From the NCBI GenBank assembly GCA_946894095.1, contig OX335658.1:16979001-17043000 (forward strand): a stretch of DNA of 64,000 nucleotides, read 5' to 3'. Positions 54,301 to 63,923 of the stretch are shown here, in pieces. This DNA comes from Incurvaria masculella. Taxonomy: Eukaryota; Arthropoda; Insecta; Lepidoptera; Incurvariidae. Numbering within the stretch: position 1 is the stretch's first letter; each line of letters begins with the position of its first letter. The notes beneath the pieces are model-generated. The model made no database searches and was not told the origin of the DNA. It saw nothing but the letters and a program-made list of their open reading frames with translations. Made by a program: the position numbers and the translations under genes.

Positions 54301-54505
54301 CAACTATTTGAATCCTTTTCAACGCTTCAGGTCTCCTAATGAATATTTTCACGATTTCAGGCCCTCGGCATCCGCCGATGAGGACATTCACAGCGACTAC
54401 TACCTGGCAGAGAAAATGGGAGAGCGGGGGGAGTGCAGTGTCTATGAACAGAAGTGTCCCTTTAGTCTGTTTGACGTCATAACCAGGGTTACGCACCTGC
54501 AGTAG
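48348..54505 (+). CDS. Gene 7: secreted DM4/DM12-family protein, 190 aa, 6 exons
   Basis: Exons: 48348-48388, 49835-49907, 50682-50813, 51794-51867, 53345-53452 and 54361-54505 (573 nt with stop; phases 2, 0, 0, 2, 2, identical to gene 6). Exons 1 and 2 give a signal peptide (RCFSFAFVWSLLMSARGA) and RQKRLIFPPTSLYG, the family LIFP.....G motif. Exon 3 codes TFLAIAVPVDIPNKNVFVSY. Exon 4 is short and basic (VSRRQSRSITREL). Exon 5 has C115-x5-C121 (GRDCLLRNICEAA) and GVVGHLMHVVF. Exon 6 has C168-x6-C175, ending SLFDVITRVTHLQ. It is the most compact protein of the cluster. Upstream sequence from about 48010 is GC-rich, unlike most of the window. Introns hold a LINE remnant, a full SINE and several fragments. 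Confidence 0.88.
48705..49195 (-). mobile_element. LINE ORF2 C-terminal remnant
   Basis: On minus a frame reads RSHLEFASTVWNPQYY, then a 117-codon open stretch including AAFLWKIINCHVDS and RRSLSNYNKH, typical of CR1/Jockey-like ORF2 ends. It is in gene 7 intron 1, antisense, and from a different family than the copy at 20905. Confidence 0.7.
49245..49432 (+). mobile_element. tRNA-headed SINE with deleted body
   Basis: Head GACGGCTCGTAGCCTAGTGG, linker and GGTTCGGAATCCATGTAAAA. It then jumps to the end of the tail hairpin (GGTGGTATTAGCCATCCATG). It is in gene 7 intron 1. Confidence 0.7.
49941..50324 (-). mobile_element. 5S-headed SINE, full length
   Basis: Complete from the tail T-run to CTATTGAGGCTGAC at the head. 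It is in gene 7 intron 2, antisense. Confidence 0.87.
50925..51400 (+). mobile_element. LINE 3' fragment
   Basis: Parallels 20905-21340 (TATGGAGAATGCTCTTCGGA, then CATAGGGTTGGTAAACTATG), with deletions. It is in gene 7 intron 3, 110 bp after the exon 3 donor. Confidence 0.6.
51987..52240 (-). mobile_element. tRNA-headed SINE with deleted body
   Basis: Tail T-run, hairpin, then a direct jump to the linker, then CAGACCTCTGGTATGCTAGG and CTAGGCTACGAGCCGCTC, a good tRNA-like head. It is in gene 7 intron 4. Confidence 0.78.
52420..52905. mobile_element. Degenerate 5S-headed SINE followed by a LINE-type end
   Basis: 52420-52690 (-) has SINE body words (CTGCTTCGACCATCGTTCAT). 52700-52905 repeats wording found at 56760-57030 (CAGCGAAGAAGAACTGGAAA, CGTCACTTAGTCTAAATTTA), a separate dispersed family. 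Both are in gene 7 intron 4. Confidence 0.5.
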
Positions 54506-54684
54506 AAAAGTGACTGGTCTGGAGACTCGTGAATTATGTTTCGGCCATGGTTTAGTTCTCACTGGCATTCACCGGTTACTCTCTTTAATTAGATCTGAAT
54601 TTCATTTGGAGCTGTGGTTGCGAGCAGAAAGTATACGAAAATCTCCATACACAAACGTTACATGTTATGACTGTTATTGGTTAA

Positions 54685-55042
54685 AATATACTTTTATGTG
54701 AAAGCAAGTACGTCCCTTATGCCAAGAAATGTGATATGAATGTAGAATCGACCGTGAAGCAAGGACACATTAATAAAACAAAGATATTATATTGTACTTA
54801 GTCAACCATGGACTGGATCTAGCGTATACGACAATGCAGGTAAAGTATAAATCAATGTATGTATAATGTTAAGCATTGTTTTAGTAGGAGGTATAGACGA
54901 GAATATGAGGATTCCAAATTATGTGTATTTGGAGGAATCGGTACAGGCAATTCCCGTGAAAGGTATGATTTCTGTTTCAAGCCTTGCAGTATACAATGTA
55001 TATTCATAAATTAGCTTCACGGTCGATTCTCCATACATATAA
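54685..55042. mobile_element. MITE with GAATCGACCGTGAAGC terminal repeats
   Basis: The left arm includes GTAGAATCGACCGTGAAGCA; the right arm is its complement (GCTTCACGGTCGATTCTCCA). Related pieces lie at 28339, 58965 and 62775. Confidence 0.6.
54772..54777 (+). terminator. Candidate polyadenylation signal of gene 7, inside a MITE
   Basis: AATAAA, 267 nt after the TAG at 54503-54505, is the first such hexamer downstream. It falls inside the terminal repeat of a MITE-like element (54685-55042). This is a position-based inference. Confidence 0.35.
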
Positions 55043-56430
55043 TTTAATTTTGTAATAAACATCTTTCAACCAATATCTGGGTTTTCCAGTTTTTCGTTTT
55101 ATGAAAAGAAAAGATTATTCTATGATTTGGCATAGCTTAATTGCTTAGGAAAATTAATTATTTTCTTTTGATTCTTGATTATTTTATTTTATTTTCTTGA
55201 TTATTTTGAGCTTTATTGATTGATTGTATTAAAAAGTGGTATGTTTCTGTGACTCCACGATTGTCTACCCTTACACAAAGCTGGTATAACTGTGGGTAAC
55301 GTAGAAGAACTCTGATATATTGATTGAGTTGATGTTCTTTGCAGAATATGTTATTCAATTGATTATAGCTTCGTTGAAGAAATAATAAACATTTTAGTAT
55401 CATTTCTTTTTCCATTTATTCGAAGATAAATACTCGTAACCTAAGTAAGTAATTATTATATTTCAATACTTGTTCGGAAGTCAATGTTAAAAATTCACAG
55501 CCAATGTACCTACAATTACTCAATAGATATTAAAGTTCAAATAATACAATAACAGTTTTCAAATATTTTGAACATAATCATTTAATATCGAATTATATTT
55601 AGCTTCAAATGCAGGTGATTGTGCTTTGAATGCTGTCTATACCTACATACATATATATATGCATATATAAACCCCTTCTCTAGTGCCAAATGGGTGGGCC
55701 CAGTGAAGCCATTGATAAACCCCTTATTAGTGCGTTGTGACATATTTTTCTTGAAAATTTAACCCATTTTACTCCGGACATATTACTTGTTCGAAATTTT
55801 GTTCAGTTTGTTAATTCATGACACGTGGTCACACCTAAGATTTCGTTCCATAAGTATTTTGATCTAATCTAACATCGCACATTGTAACAAAGTACAATTT
55901 ACTAAAATAAAATGTACCTACCCCAAACGCTTCCACATATGTAGAATTTGAAAACGATTGCTTTATGCTTTATGTTTCATTTAAAACGAATCTTTCATTA
56001 TAAAAAAAAATACTTTTATTAAAAATAATTTGAATGTATGTTAAAGAATAGGGTATTAACATCACTTATTTAATATTAAAATTAATTGAACTCCCAAGTA
56101 TCCCAAAACATTAGTTTAATCTCAAAATTTACTGCTTCTATTGTTTTTGCAAAAAATAGTGCTTCCAATGCCAATCACGACAAATTTTTAGTGCGTCCTA
56201 TAATATTTAAATTAACGTATTAAATTTGGTCTGAGCTAAATAATCTAACTTTCTTAAAAAAAATTGTTTGATTTAGATTTGAGTTTCTCATATATCAGTA
56301 GAAAATACAGACAAGGAAATAGATGATTAAAAAAACTATTCGCTTTCCATTTGAGTTTCTCATCTATCCTTAGAAAATACACATAAGCAAACAATGTCCC
56401 TGCAATAGATCATTATTCCATCAAATACGA

Positions 56431-56646
56431 TTACATAACGCCAATGGTCTCGACGTCCTTGGGGTACATGAAGTTGTTCTTCCGCATGGGAATGCTGGAG
56501 AGCTGCTGGTCTACCGGGATGCGGGTGTCGTAGAGAGAGGGAGACTGGAAGATGATGCCGAACGTGCCCACGAAGCAGGCCAGCGTGAACAGCCAGAGGA
56601 AGAACCGGTCCAGGACCATGGACATGAACTTCCAGTCCTCGATTAC
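56431..56646 (-). CDS. Nicotinic acetylcholine receptor subunit, 3'-terminal exon (TM4), partial gene
   Basis: The exon begins at 56646 after a CCCACAG acceptor and ends with TAA at 56433-56431; it codes 71 residues. The start VIEDWKFMSMVLDR, the hydrophobic TM4 helix (FFLWLFTLACFVGTFGIIF) and the following SPSLYDTRIPVDQ are hallmarks of insect nAChR subunits of the alpha1-4/beta2 group. The short C-terminal tail after TM4 is extracellular in this family. These receptors are pentameric cation channels at insect cholinergic synapses and targets of neonicotinoids. The exact subunit cannot be set from one exon. The preceding exons should lie to the right, but none was recognised up to 64000, implying a last intron of more than 7 kb or exons I missed. 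Confidence 0.88.
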   Translation of the reverse strand, partial: VIEDWKFMSMVLDRFFLWLFTLACFVGTFGIIFQSPSLYDTRIPVDQQLSSIPMRKNNFMYPKDVETIGVM

Positions 56647-56759
56647 CTGTGGGAACGAAAATATATTAGGTGAACATCATATCAGGAGCCGTTTTTGACT
56701 CGCAAGAACCGAATATTTGGCTCAGGCTCTCTACGAATATTTCACGTGCGAAATAAGCG

Positions 56760-57030
56760 ACAAGTCCATTACAATTGTATTGTATTGTATTATATTGTTT
56801 ATTTATCATCCATATTTTTTTTTTTTATTAAGCAGTCATCTGGTAGTAAACTACGCCTAAACATAGACAGTACACTGCACTCGAATTTGCCATATCTTAG
56901 CGTTGGCCAGTTCAGCAAATCAAAACACAGCGAAGAAGAACTGAAAAGAAACTCCGCTGTTTTTTTTTTCAACGTCCACTTAGTCTAAGTTTACAACAGT
57001 GTTTGTCAATTATTTTAACAAAAAAATACA
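56760..57030 (+). mobile_element. Dispersed repeat, second copy of the family at 52700
   Basis: Shares ATTGTTTATTTATCATCCAT, GAAGAAGAACTGAAAAGAAA and TTTGTCAATTATTTTAACA with 52700-52905. It is probably a LINE 3' end. Confidence 0.5.
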
Positions 57031-57146
57031 TGTCATGTAGCTATTTGTACATTTCATGTTATGTACATGTCATGCTAGAGCGAAATGTCCCTTGAATAAC
57101 ACTAAGCTACCAAGTTTTCACCAACAGCTGATTTATTTTAATCAAC

Positions 57147-57271
57147 ACTTAAAGGACCTTTATTACTAAAGTTCTGATTATCTGGTATTGGTATTGATTG
57201 CAGGGTGCTAAGAAAGGCCCTTAATAACTAGCGATTAAGCTAATCAGCAGTAGGCGAAAAAGTCCTTAAGT
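57147..57271. repeat. Short MITE-like repeat, copy 2
   Basis: Matches 1644-1768 over its length, with ends ACTTAAAGGACCTTT and AAAAAGTCCTTAAGT. Confidence 0.55.
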
Positions 57272-57367
57272 TTGTAGAATCTCATGCACCGTATAAGAGA
57301 TGTTGTGGAATGGATCGATTACGTGCGAAAGGCATTAGACATTCCACTTATTTTCCATCCTCGACTA

Positions 57368-58030
57368 AGCCTGGATGGCTAATACCACACCTAATTAATT
57401 AAGCGGCTCGTAGCCTAGTGGCGCGGGGACTGGCCTAGCGTACCAGAGGCCCGGGTTCGATACCATTTTGCACCACTGTCTTTCTATTTCAGAGTTCGAT
57501 AAGTGCATTTTCGTCACGAATGCGAGCTGCTCCATGGTTCGGAATCCATGTAAAACTGTAGGTCCCCTTCCCCTACTAGGTGGTAGGGTTTAAGCCCGCC
57601 CGGGTTGGTACCATCGCATTGGATGAAAAGATGGTCGAAGCGGCAATGAAAAATTGTCCGTGTTTTCCATCCAGTTCAATGTAGCCGTGCCTCATAAAGG
57701 GAAGGTCCTGGCATGGCACCTAATTCCTTCGGGAATGTGGTGTATTGGGCTAATATCATAACGGTAGTTGTGTGGTATTAGCCATCCATGTCAGGTCGCA
57801 TAAAAAAAAAAATATTACTGGTATTTAGCCCACATTAGCCCAGCCCAACACATCACATGGGAACTCAGTGCCTTCCTTATATTTCACGGCAGCATTAAAC
57901 AGGATGGAAAATTGTATTGCCGCTCCGATCATCGTTCATTCAATGCGATGAATATGACCTTGTCGGTAAGAACGTTACACGTTATACGTGGAATCTGAAC
58001 CACAAACACAAATCCTTTAGTCACCATTTA
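57368..58030 (-). mobile_element. Degenerate 5S-type SINE interrupted by another SINE
   Basis: The tail start (CTGGATGGCTAATACCACAC, 57371-57390) is separated from the rest (CAACACATCACATGGGAACT and on, 57846-58030) by the tRNA-headed copy. Confidence 0.6.
57403..57812 (+). mobile_element. tRNA-headed SINE, full length (HaSE1-like)
   Basis: Best copy of the tRNA-headed type. Box A region TAGCCTAGTGGCGCGG and box B CCCGGGTTCGATACC are followed by a CTTTCTATTTCAGAGTTCGA linker, the shared body, a tail hairpin and an A-run. Confidence 0.88.
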
Positions 58031-58964
58031 CGACACGTACGGAAAGAAATGCAGTGGTAATTATTGGTACCCAATAAAAATAAGTAATGTAAATTTTGCG
58101 AATTCCTATCATCAAATAATGTTTTTAAATTCCGAGCAACACTGGTAAATATTGACTGCTGAATTTTAGGATAAAGAAAATAGTACTAATGAATTTATTT
58201 AGCGATTTGCTGTAACCGCTATTCTGCAAATTGGAGGGAAAACTCGGCTCGTTTTGGTAGGTGCTAGTAGGCAAGTAGTCGATGCTATGTCCGGATATCG
58301 ATGTATTTTTTATTATTAAGGAGGTAATACTTAAATCACCGCTATAATATACGATGTGATAAGAATTAAAAGAAAATAAATTATTGAAATGAAAATAGTG
58401 ACAACTATTGATAAACAAAAATAAACGGAGCACCATGAAATCACACTTTTATAAATTTCTTCTTATTTGAAATGTATTTTAGTCGTTGAGCACTTTATGA
58501 AATTTAATAATATGCATAATTTTATAAATTAATCATAAATTAAATCCAATTAATAAAACAGATCTCACACCAGAAACTATGGTTTGCGAAAGTGATGGGT
58601 AAGAATTTTATCGATGAAATTTCACTTCAAAATTATCCAGTAATATTCGGTCGGTTGTTGAAATCATAATGTTCAATAGCTGTAACCACAGGCGCATTTT
58701 TATGATAACTAAAACTCGAGCCGTAATAAATAGTCAACAGTGTTTAATAGTCTGCAGTACCTTTATTTGTATTGGTATCGAATGATCTAGTTGTACGAGC
58801 CAATTGTATGTATTCCAAATTTCCGATTAACCTACCATACGTTCATAGAGACCAGGCGATCTCTTCCTGAAAGCTTAGTAACACATGCTGAAGCAGCAAA
58901 TTTATCCTAAATACTTCTCTGTATCTTAATCATTATATCATGCATAGTATTACACTCCTTGGTA

Positions 58965-59033
58965 TGAGCAAATATACTTTTTTCGCTCGAAGCAAGTACG
59001 TCGCTTTTTCCGACGAATGTAATATATATACAT
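58965..59033 (+). repeat. Fragment of a GTACGTCGC-type MITE
   Basis: AATATACTTTTTTCGCTCGA then AAGTACGTCGCTTTTTCC matches the termini of 54685 and 62775. Confidence 0.45.
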
Positions 59034-60718
59034 ACACAATGAATGGTATCTGTTCTTTCGTTGTTATTTTTGGATCAAAACAAGTAAGAAAACATTTAAG
59101 ATGTTTGGAAATATCGCATTTTTTCAAGCCGCGTAACAAAATATAACGAACCTTTTTTTCTCCAAATATGCCCAGGAATTCCTGGTTACCGTTTGTAAAA
59201 TATGCTCGTTAATACTCCGTGTAACTGTTTTCCTTCATCGAATAAAGATTAATCTTTTTGGGGATGAATATTCTATTTCGATATGTGTGGCTTATATCAT
59301 ACCTACTGTCATCGCATAGGGTGTAATGCCATGACGTTACTTATCTATATTGCACAACTACGTTGGTGTCTTAAGTTATAGATAAACTTTTTTCCATTTA
59401 CGTCCATTTGGAATTGAATGCAAACAAATTCTTGCATCGCATAGAATCGAAAGCCACAAACTTTCAAAATCTAATGACTATTTTGAAGCAAACTAGCAAA
59501 CTTTTGCAATATCGCCAGTAATGGCAGTCCTTAGACAGGGCTCAGCGTTCAAAGTGGCTCCATAACCTCTTTTGGTACAAAACGAGATACGTCGGGAGCC
59601 ACTTTAGCCGTGGACCTGGGAGAGGCGGTCACATAGGAGCACCTGCAATAAAACTTTAGAGCATCTCCAACAAATGTATTTCTCTCGGTTCGAATTCTAC
59701 ACAAACTCACTCACATTTTAAAGGCGGTGGATAGGGTCTGCAAAAATCCAAGTTCCCCCAGTTTTATTCTGCAATGGAATTCCATAGAGTATATCCATTT
59801 TAATCAAGTTAATAATTAGTTCTGCTTAAAAATATATCAATGGAATTAGTGTAAGATGATCGTGTTTTGTGAAAGAACGAAATAATTAGGTATTATCATC
59901 TACTCCTTTCTACGAGAGATGACCATGATATGTGACATTTTTAGTGTGTTCATGATGACAACTTTATAGATAAACCTCTGAAATTAAACACTTCGATGGC
60001 AGTAATTTCTGCAACAAAAACTAACATATTGTTCTTAGTGGTTTTAGAAGAAATAGCTTCAAAAACATCGTTTTGTTGCTATCTCAGTACCAATGAAAAT
60101 ATTCTTTACGCATATGGAAAATATTTTTTTTTTCAACGCAGCCAACAATTTTTTAAAAGTCTGGATTTCATAGTTCTTCGAAGGAAAATTTCATGCACCA
60201 CCAAAAATATCAACGCTGAACGTTTATTTTACCTCGAATTCATGTCGCTAACAAACGGTAATAACATTATTTTTTTAGAGGTTTCTAACAAATTACAAAA
60301 GAAAGGGAATGTGGGATGGACATTGTAATATTTTGAACCTAATAGAAACGGAGATTCAGATACCATCTAAAAGGCCTGTATCATTCATAAAGAAATCAAA
60401 GTCTCAACAAATGTGCATTCACGTCCAAGTATTTTGCCATCCCTGCTTTTCCCATATTTGTAAAGTGTAGATCGAACGTTCGTCTGTCTGGAGTGGTCGC
60501 GCACAATTTCGCGGTCGTAAAATTATACAATCCGCCCTCAAGAGTGCTTCCTCTAGGGATAAACTGGCTTATGAGTGCATTATCTCTATTTTATACCATA
60601 TAAAATATTTTAGAACAACTATGCAAACACGTGCTTTGGAAATTATAATGGGCGTACACAACTTATTTTACTTTGATAGCAAATACTATCTTTTGAGATT
60701 ACCGCGGTCGTTAGACAT

Positions 60719-60845
60719 GTTTGAAAAATGTTACGGCTTTTCACGCGGCAGGAAGAGACATTCTCCGACGTTTCGAGCTAATCATTCAGCCCGTTGTCAA
60801 GGAGTCATCCGCCGCGCGCGTGAAAAGCCGTAACATTTTTCAAAC
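60719..60845. mobile_element. Foldback element with perfect 29-bp inverted repeat
   Basis: The first and last 29 bases are exact complements: GTTTGAAAAATGTTACGGCT plus nine more, then inverted. The 69-bp centre includes CCGACGTTTCGAGC. There is no coding capacity. A MITE or a hairpin-forming transcript is possible. Confidence 0.7.
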
Positions 60846-60892
60846 AAATACTATCATGATATAAAACACATAGCATGATTAATAAAAATAAT

Positions 60893-60924
60893 AAGTGTCG
60901 CGCCACTGGGCCAGTGAGGCTGAC
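60893..60924 (-). mobile_element. Isolated 5S-SINE head fragment
   Basis: Only the first 32 bases of the head remain (AGTGTCGCGCCACTGGGCCA on plus). A head without a body is unusual because LINE-driven copies normally lose the 5' side. Confidence 0.6.
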
Positions 60925-61344
60925 AAATGCCTATTTAATAATACTCTGTAACCGAAGATAGTAGAACATTGAAGGAGTAACACGGCTGTGATATGAAGAT
61001 TCTGATGCTGTAAGAAGCAAGGTGACGAAATTTGAAGGTTTGAATTGAATTTGAAAAAGTAATTTCTTTCGCTGTTAAACCTTAAATTCGTTGTTTACTT
61101 CCGCAACTGATATTCGCGACTTTGAATTCATAAATTCCTTTGTTTTTTTTTGTAAATAATATCATTTCAAACTTAACATATTTTTATACTTACTCTTTAA
61201 TACGTTTATTTTTCTCTTTTATACTTAATCTTGGATTCTTAAACTCTTTCCGCGGACGACTAAGAACCAACATGATACTTTGCCGGGAGTTATAATACAT
61301 TTATGATGTTTGTTTATTTGTTAAATTATATCCACATTATTTTA

Positions 61345-61770
61345 AAAATATCAGCTCCATCCACCGATACAACACACGAAGTCGGAGCTCTAACAAATTA
61401 AGCTACACGCAACCTAAGATTGCACTGTATCGCAATAGCGTATTTTTTATGAGCACAAAAATATTTAATAATATACCGATTAAGTTTGAAGACCTGGACT
61501 TCAATAATTGTAAAAAGGTTTATTTAATTGGCTCGTAGAAAAATGTATTTATTATTTAGACGATTTCCTAAAAATTAAAGAAAGCTAAATTGTAAGTGTA
61601 AGGTATAAGGAAATTATGTTTAATCTTGTTTGTATATAAATATGTATCCTTATTTAATTTTTATGCGCCATAGCTGGCAATCTTGTGGAGATACCGAAAA
61701 GTTTTTTAAGTAACACTGTAACACCCATAAGAGCACAAATTAAATTTCATTTCATTTCATAAAAAAAAAA
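61345..61770 (+). mobile_element. LINE C-terminal piece with A-rich end
   Basis: A frame near the left reads SSIHRYNTRSRSSNKLSYTQ and later IFNNIPIKFEDL. The RYNTR and N-[IL]-P pattern is common at the end of moth CR1/Jockey-like LINEs. It ends in CATTTCATTTCAT and an A-run. Confidence 0.55.
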
Positions 61771-62774
61771 TGGTATGGTTACATAAACTAATAAAGTACT
61801 CCAATAATAATACATATTTAAAAAGTTACCACCTGAGAGCAACACAACATTATTACCATATTAAATTCTGACCAGCAGTTAATAATCGATTTAAGTACTT
61901 CGATTTTAGTATAGTGCAAATGTAAATTTTTGCTGTATCAGTTCAAATAATTTGGTAAGTTACTTCATTACCGAAGTTTTGCTAAGGTTTAATAAAACTT
62001 AACTATAACGAAGCGATGGTGGTTTTAAATACCTCGGATTCAGTTTCAACATTCATCAAAATCATCGTAATCCAACATAATCAGAAAACCATTATTTTTA
62101 TCTAACTCTTGCTTAAATGGTTCAGACATCCTTGCATTCTACTCGGTAAATATTTCTTAGAAAATGGGAAAAAGAGACACCACAGGGAAAAATATCGAAA
62201 AATAAGTATTTTCTTGAAAGGATGCTTTTAACAATGTATTTTTCCTGTGCACAAGCGGCTTAATTTGTAACAGTCATTTAGTGAGGGATCAAAACAAAGG
62301 AATCCATTACGGAAACAGACTTTGGTAAGAATGAAACCGCTGCGATACCTAAGTAATGAGGGTGAGGCTCTGGGAACCTCCCAACAATGGTTTGAACACG
62401 TTGGTACTACGAGTTCTCTCTTTTCTTGAACTATTGTAGTTTTATAAATTTCACAAATTTGGGAAAAAGGAGAAAATCATTTGGGAGGATCAACTTCTGG
62501 TTCAGGATTCAATTCGATTTGATACTAACAATTTTAAACATTCGAGAAAGTAAAATGAATTCAAATTTAAATACAATTACTCAACAAAAGAAACAATAGC
62601 ATTAAAGAAAACTTTATATTTGTAGACTATTTCAAGGGTTATAAGATGGCGAACTGCCCACAAAAAAAATTTTGCCAGTTCGAGCCAAGCCTTGCATCAT
62701 TTTTTTTACATTTTTTCTTATTTAACGTACTTTTTTGGAGCTAAAACATATTTTGTTTGATATTAACAGGTGGT

Positions 62775-62945
62775 GTATGTGTATGATCGATCGTAAAGAA
62801 AGGACACATTAATGAATGAGCCCTTTTTACAGGTCTCTCTCTCTAATTATTGTGTCCTAGCTTCACGGTCGATTATACATACGTACATATCATATTCCTT
62901 AAAAAAGCGACGTACATGGTTAGTCTGAAAAAGTATATTTACTTA
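62775..62945. mobile_element. Short MITE, GATCGACCGTGAAGC family
   Basis: Left arm GTATGATCGATCGTAAAGAA and right arm GCTTCACGGTCGATTATACA are inverted relatives. The core is about 50 bp. Confidence 0.55.
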
Positions 62946-63239
62946 AAAGGGTACATATATTTACCATATTTTAATTTGATCATATTTTTAATTAGGGCTA
63001 CGCCGTCCACCCGTGGGAAAAAAATATTGCCCCAACACATTGACACAACGTGCTCACTCACACAAATGTAAGACATTTACACGGCGCACATTGGATCACG
63101 ATGCACGGTGGACTTGGACTATGTATTTTTTAAATATAATAAAATGATTACGTATTCTTTTATTGTTTTAATCCCACATGTTTGTGATTATTACAAGTGA
63201 GCCTGGATATAAATCGTTTTCTTTGTAAAATCATGCTAC

Positions 63240-63440
63240 CATGTCTATCTGAATCATAGAATCCTAACGGGTTTGTTTCGCTTATTTCATACTTGTACGC
63301 TGTGTTTTGATTTTGCCCCCTACGGGATTCATGCTTTATGTAGTAACTTGTACTCTTGTGATTTTGTTATTTTTTTTGCCAACAGAGACTGTATGTAATT
63401 TCAAGATGTGTTAAATAAATAAATAAATAAAAAAAATAAA
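63240..63440 (+). mobile_element. Possible LINE 3' end with AAAT tail
   Basis: ACGGGATTCATGCTTTATGT and GTGTTAAATAAATAAATAAA look like a retroelement 3' UTR and tail. No coding part is visible. Confidence 0.3.
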
Positions 63441-63526
63441 AATAAAATATTAGAGTGATTGTGAAGTTTTTTTAAAAGACACAATAGCGCATTGAAATAT
63501 GTATTTCATAGCAAAAATGTGTGCAC

Positions 63527-63923
63527 TTTTTTTTATGCGACCTGACATGGATGGCTAACGTCACACAACTACCGTTATGAATACACCACATTCCCGAAGG
63601 AATTAGGTGCCTTTCCAGGACGTTCCCTTTATGAGCAGCGCTACATTGAACTGGATGGAAAACACGGACAATTTTTCATTGCCGCTTCGACCATAATTTC
63701 ATCCATCGCGATGGTAACAACCCGGGCGGGCTTAAACCCAACCACCTAGTAGGGGAAGGGGACCTACAGTTTTACATGGATTCTGAACGAAGGAGCAGCT
63801 CGCATTCGTGACGAAATGCACTTATCAAACTCGGAAAGACAAAGACAGCGGTGCATGTCGAAATTAAACCCAGGCCTCTGGTACGCTAGGCCAGTTTCCG
63901 CGCCACAAGGCAACGAGCCGCTC
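63527..63923 (-). mobile_element. tRNA-headed SINE, near full length
   Basis: Runs from the T-run and tail to CAACGAGCCGCTC at the head, with all regions present. The head is mutated (GCGCCACAAGGCAACGAG on plus). Confidence 0.8.

Larger units (their letters stand above)
54506..56430. other. Region between gene 7 and the nAChR exon
   Basis: It contains the gene 7 3' UTR, a MITE (54685-55042) and otherwise AT-rich sequence with a short (AT)-rich patch at about 55650. No further gene seen. Confidence 0.5.

Noticed and set aside
57403..57475. tRNA gene
   Set aside because: Box A and box B-like words are present but no cloverleaf or anticodon arm could be drawn, and the head is joined to the SINE body.
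59570..59660. GC-richer patch tested as an nAChR exon on minus
   Set aside because: All minus frames lack channel motifs (Cys-loop, TM1-TM3) and two contain stops.
59996..60328. 110-codon plus-strand frame
   Set aside because: Composition is that of AT-rich DNA; no conserved pattern and no nAChR similarity.
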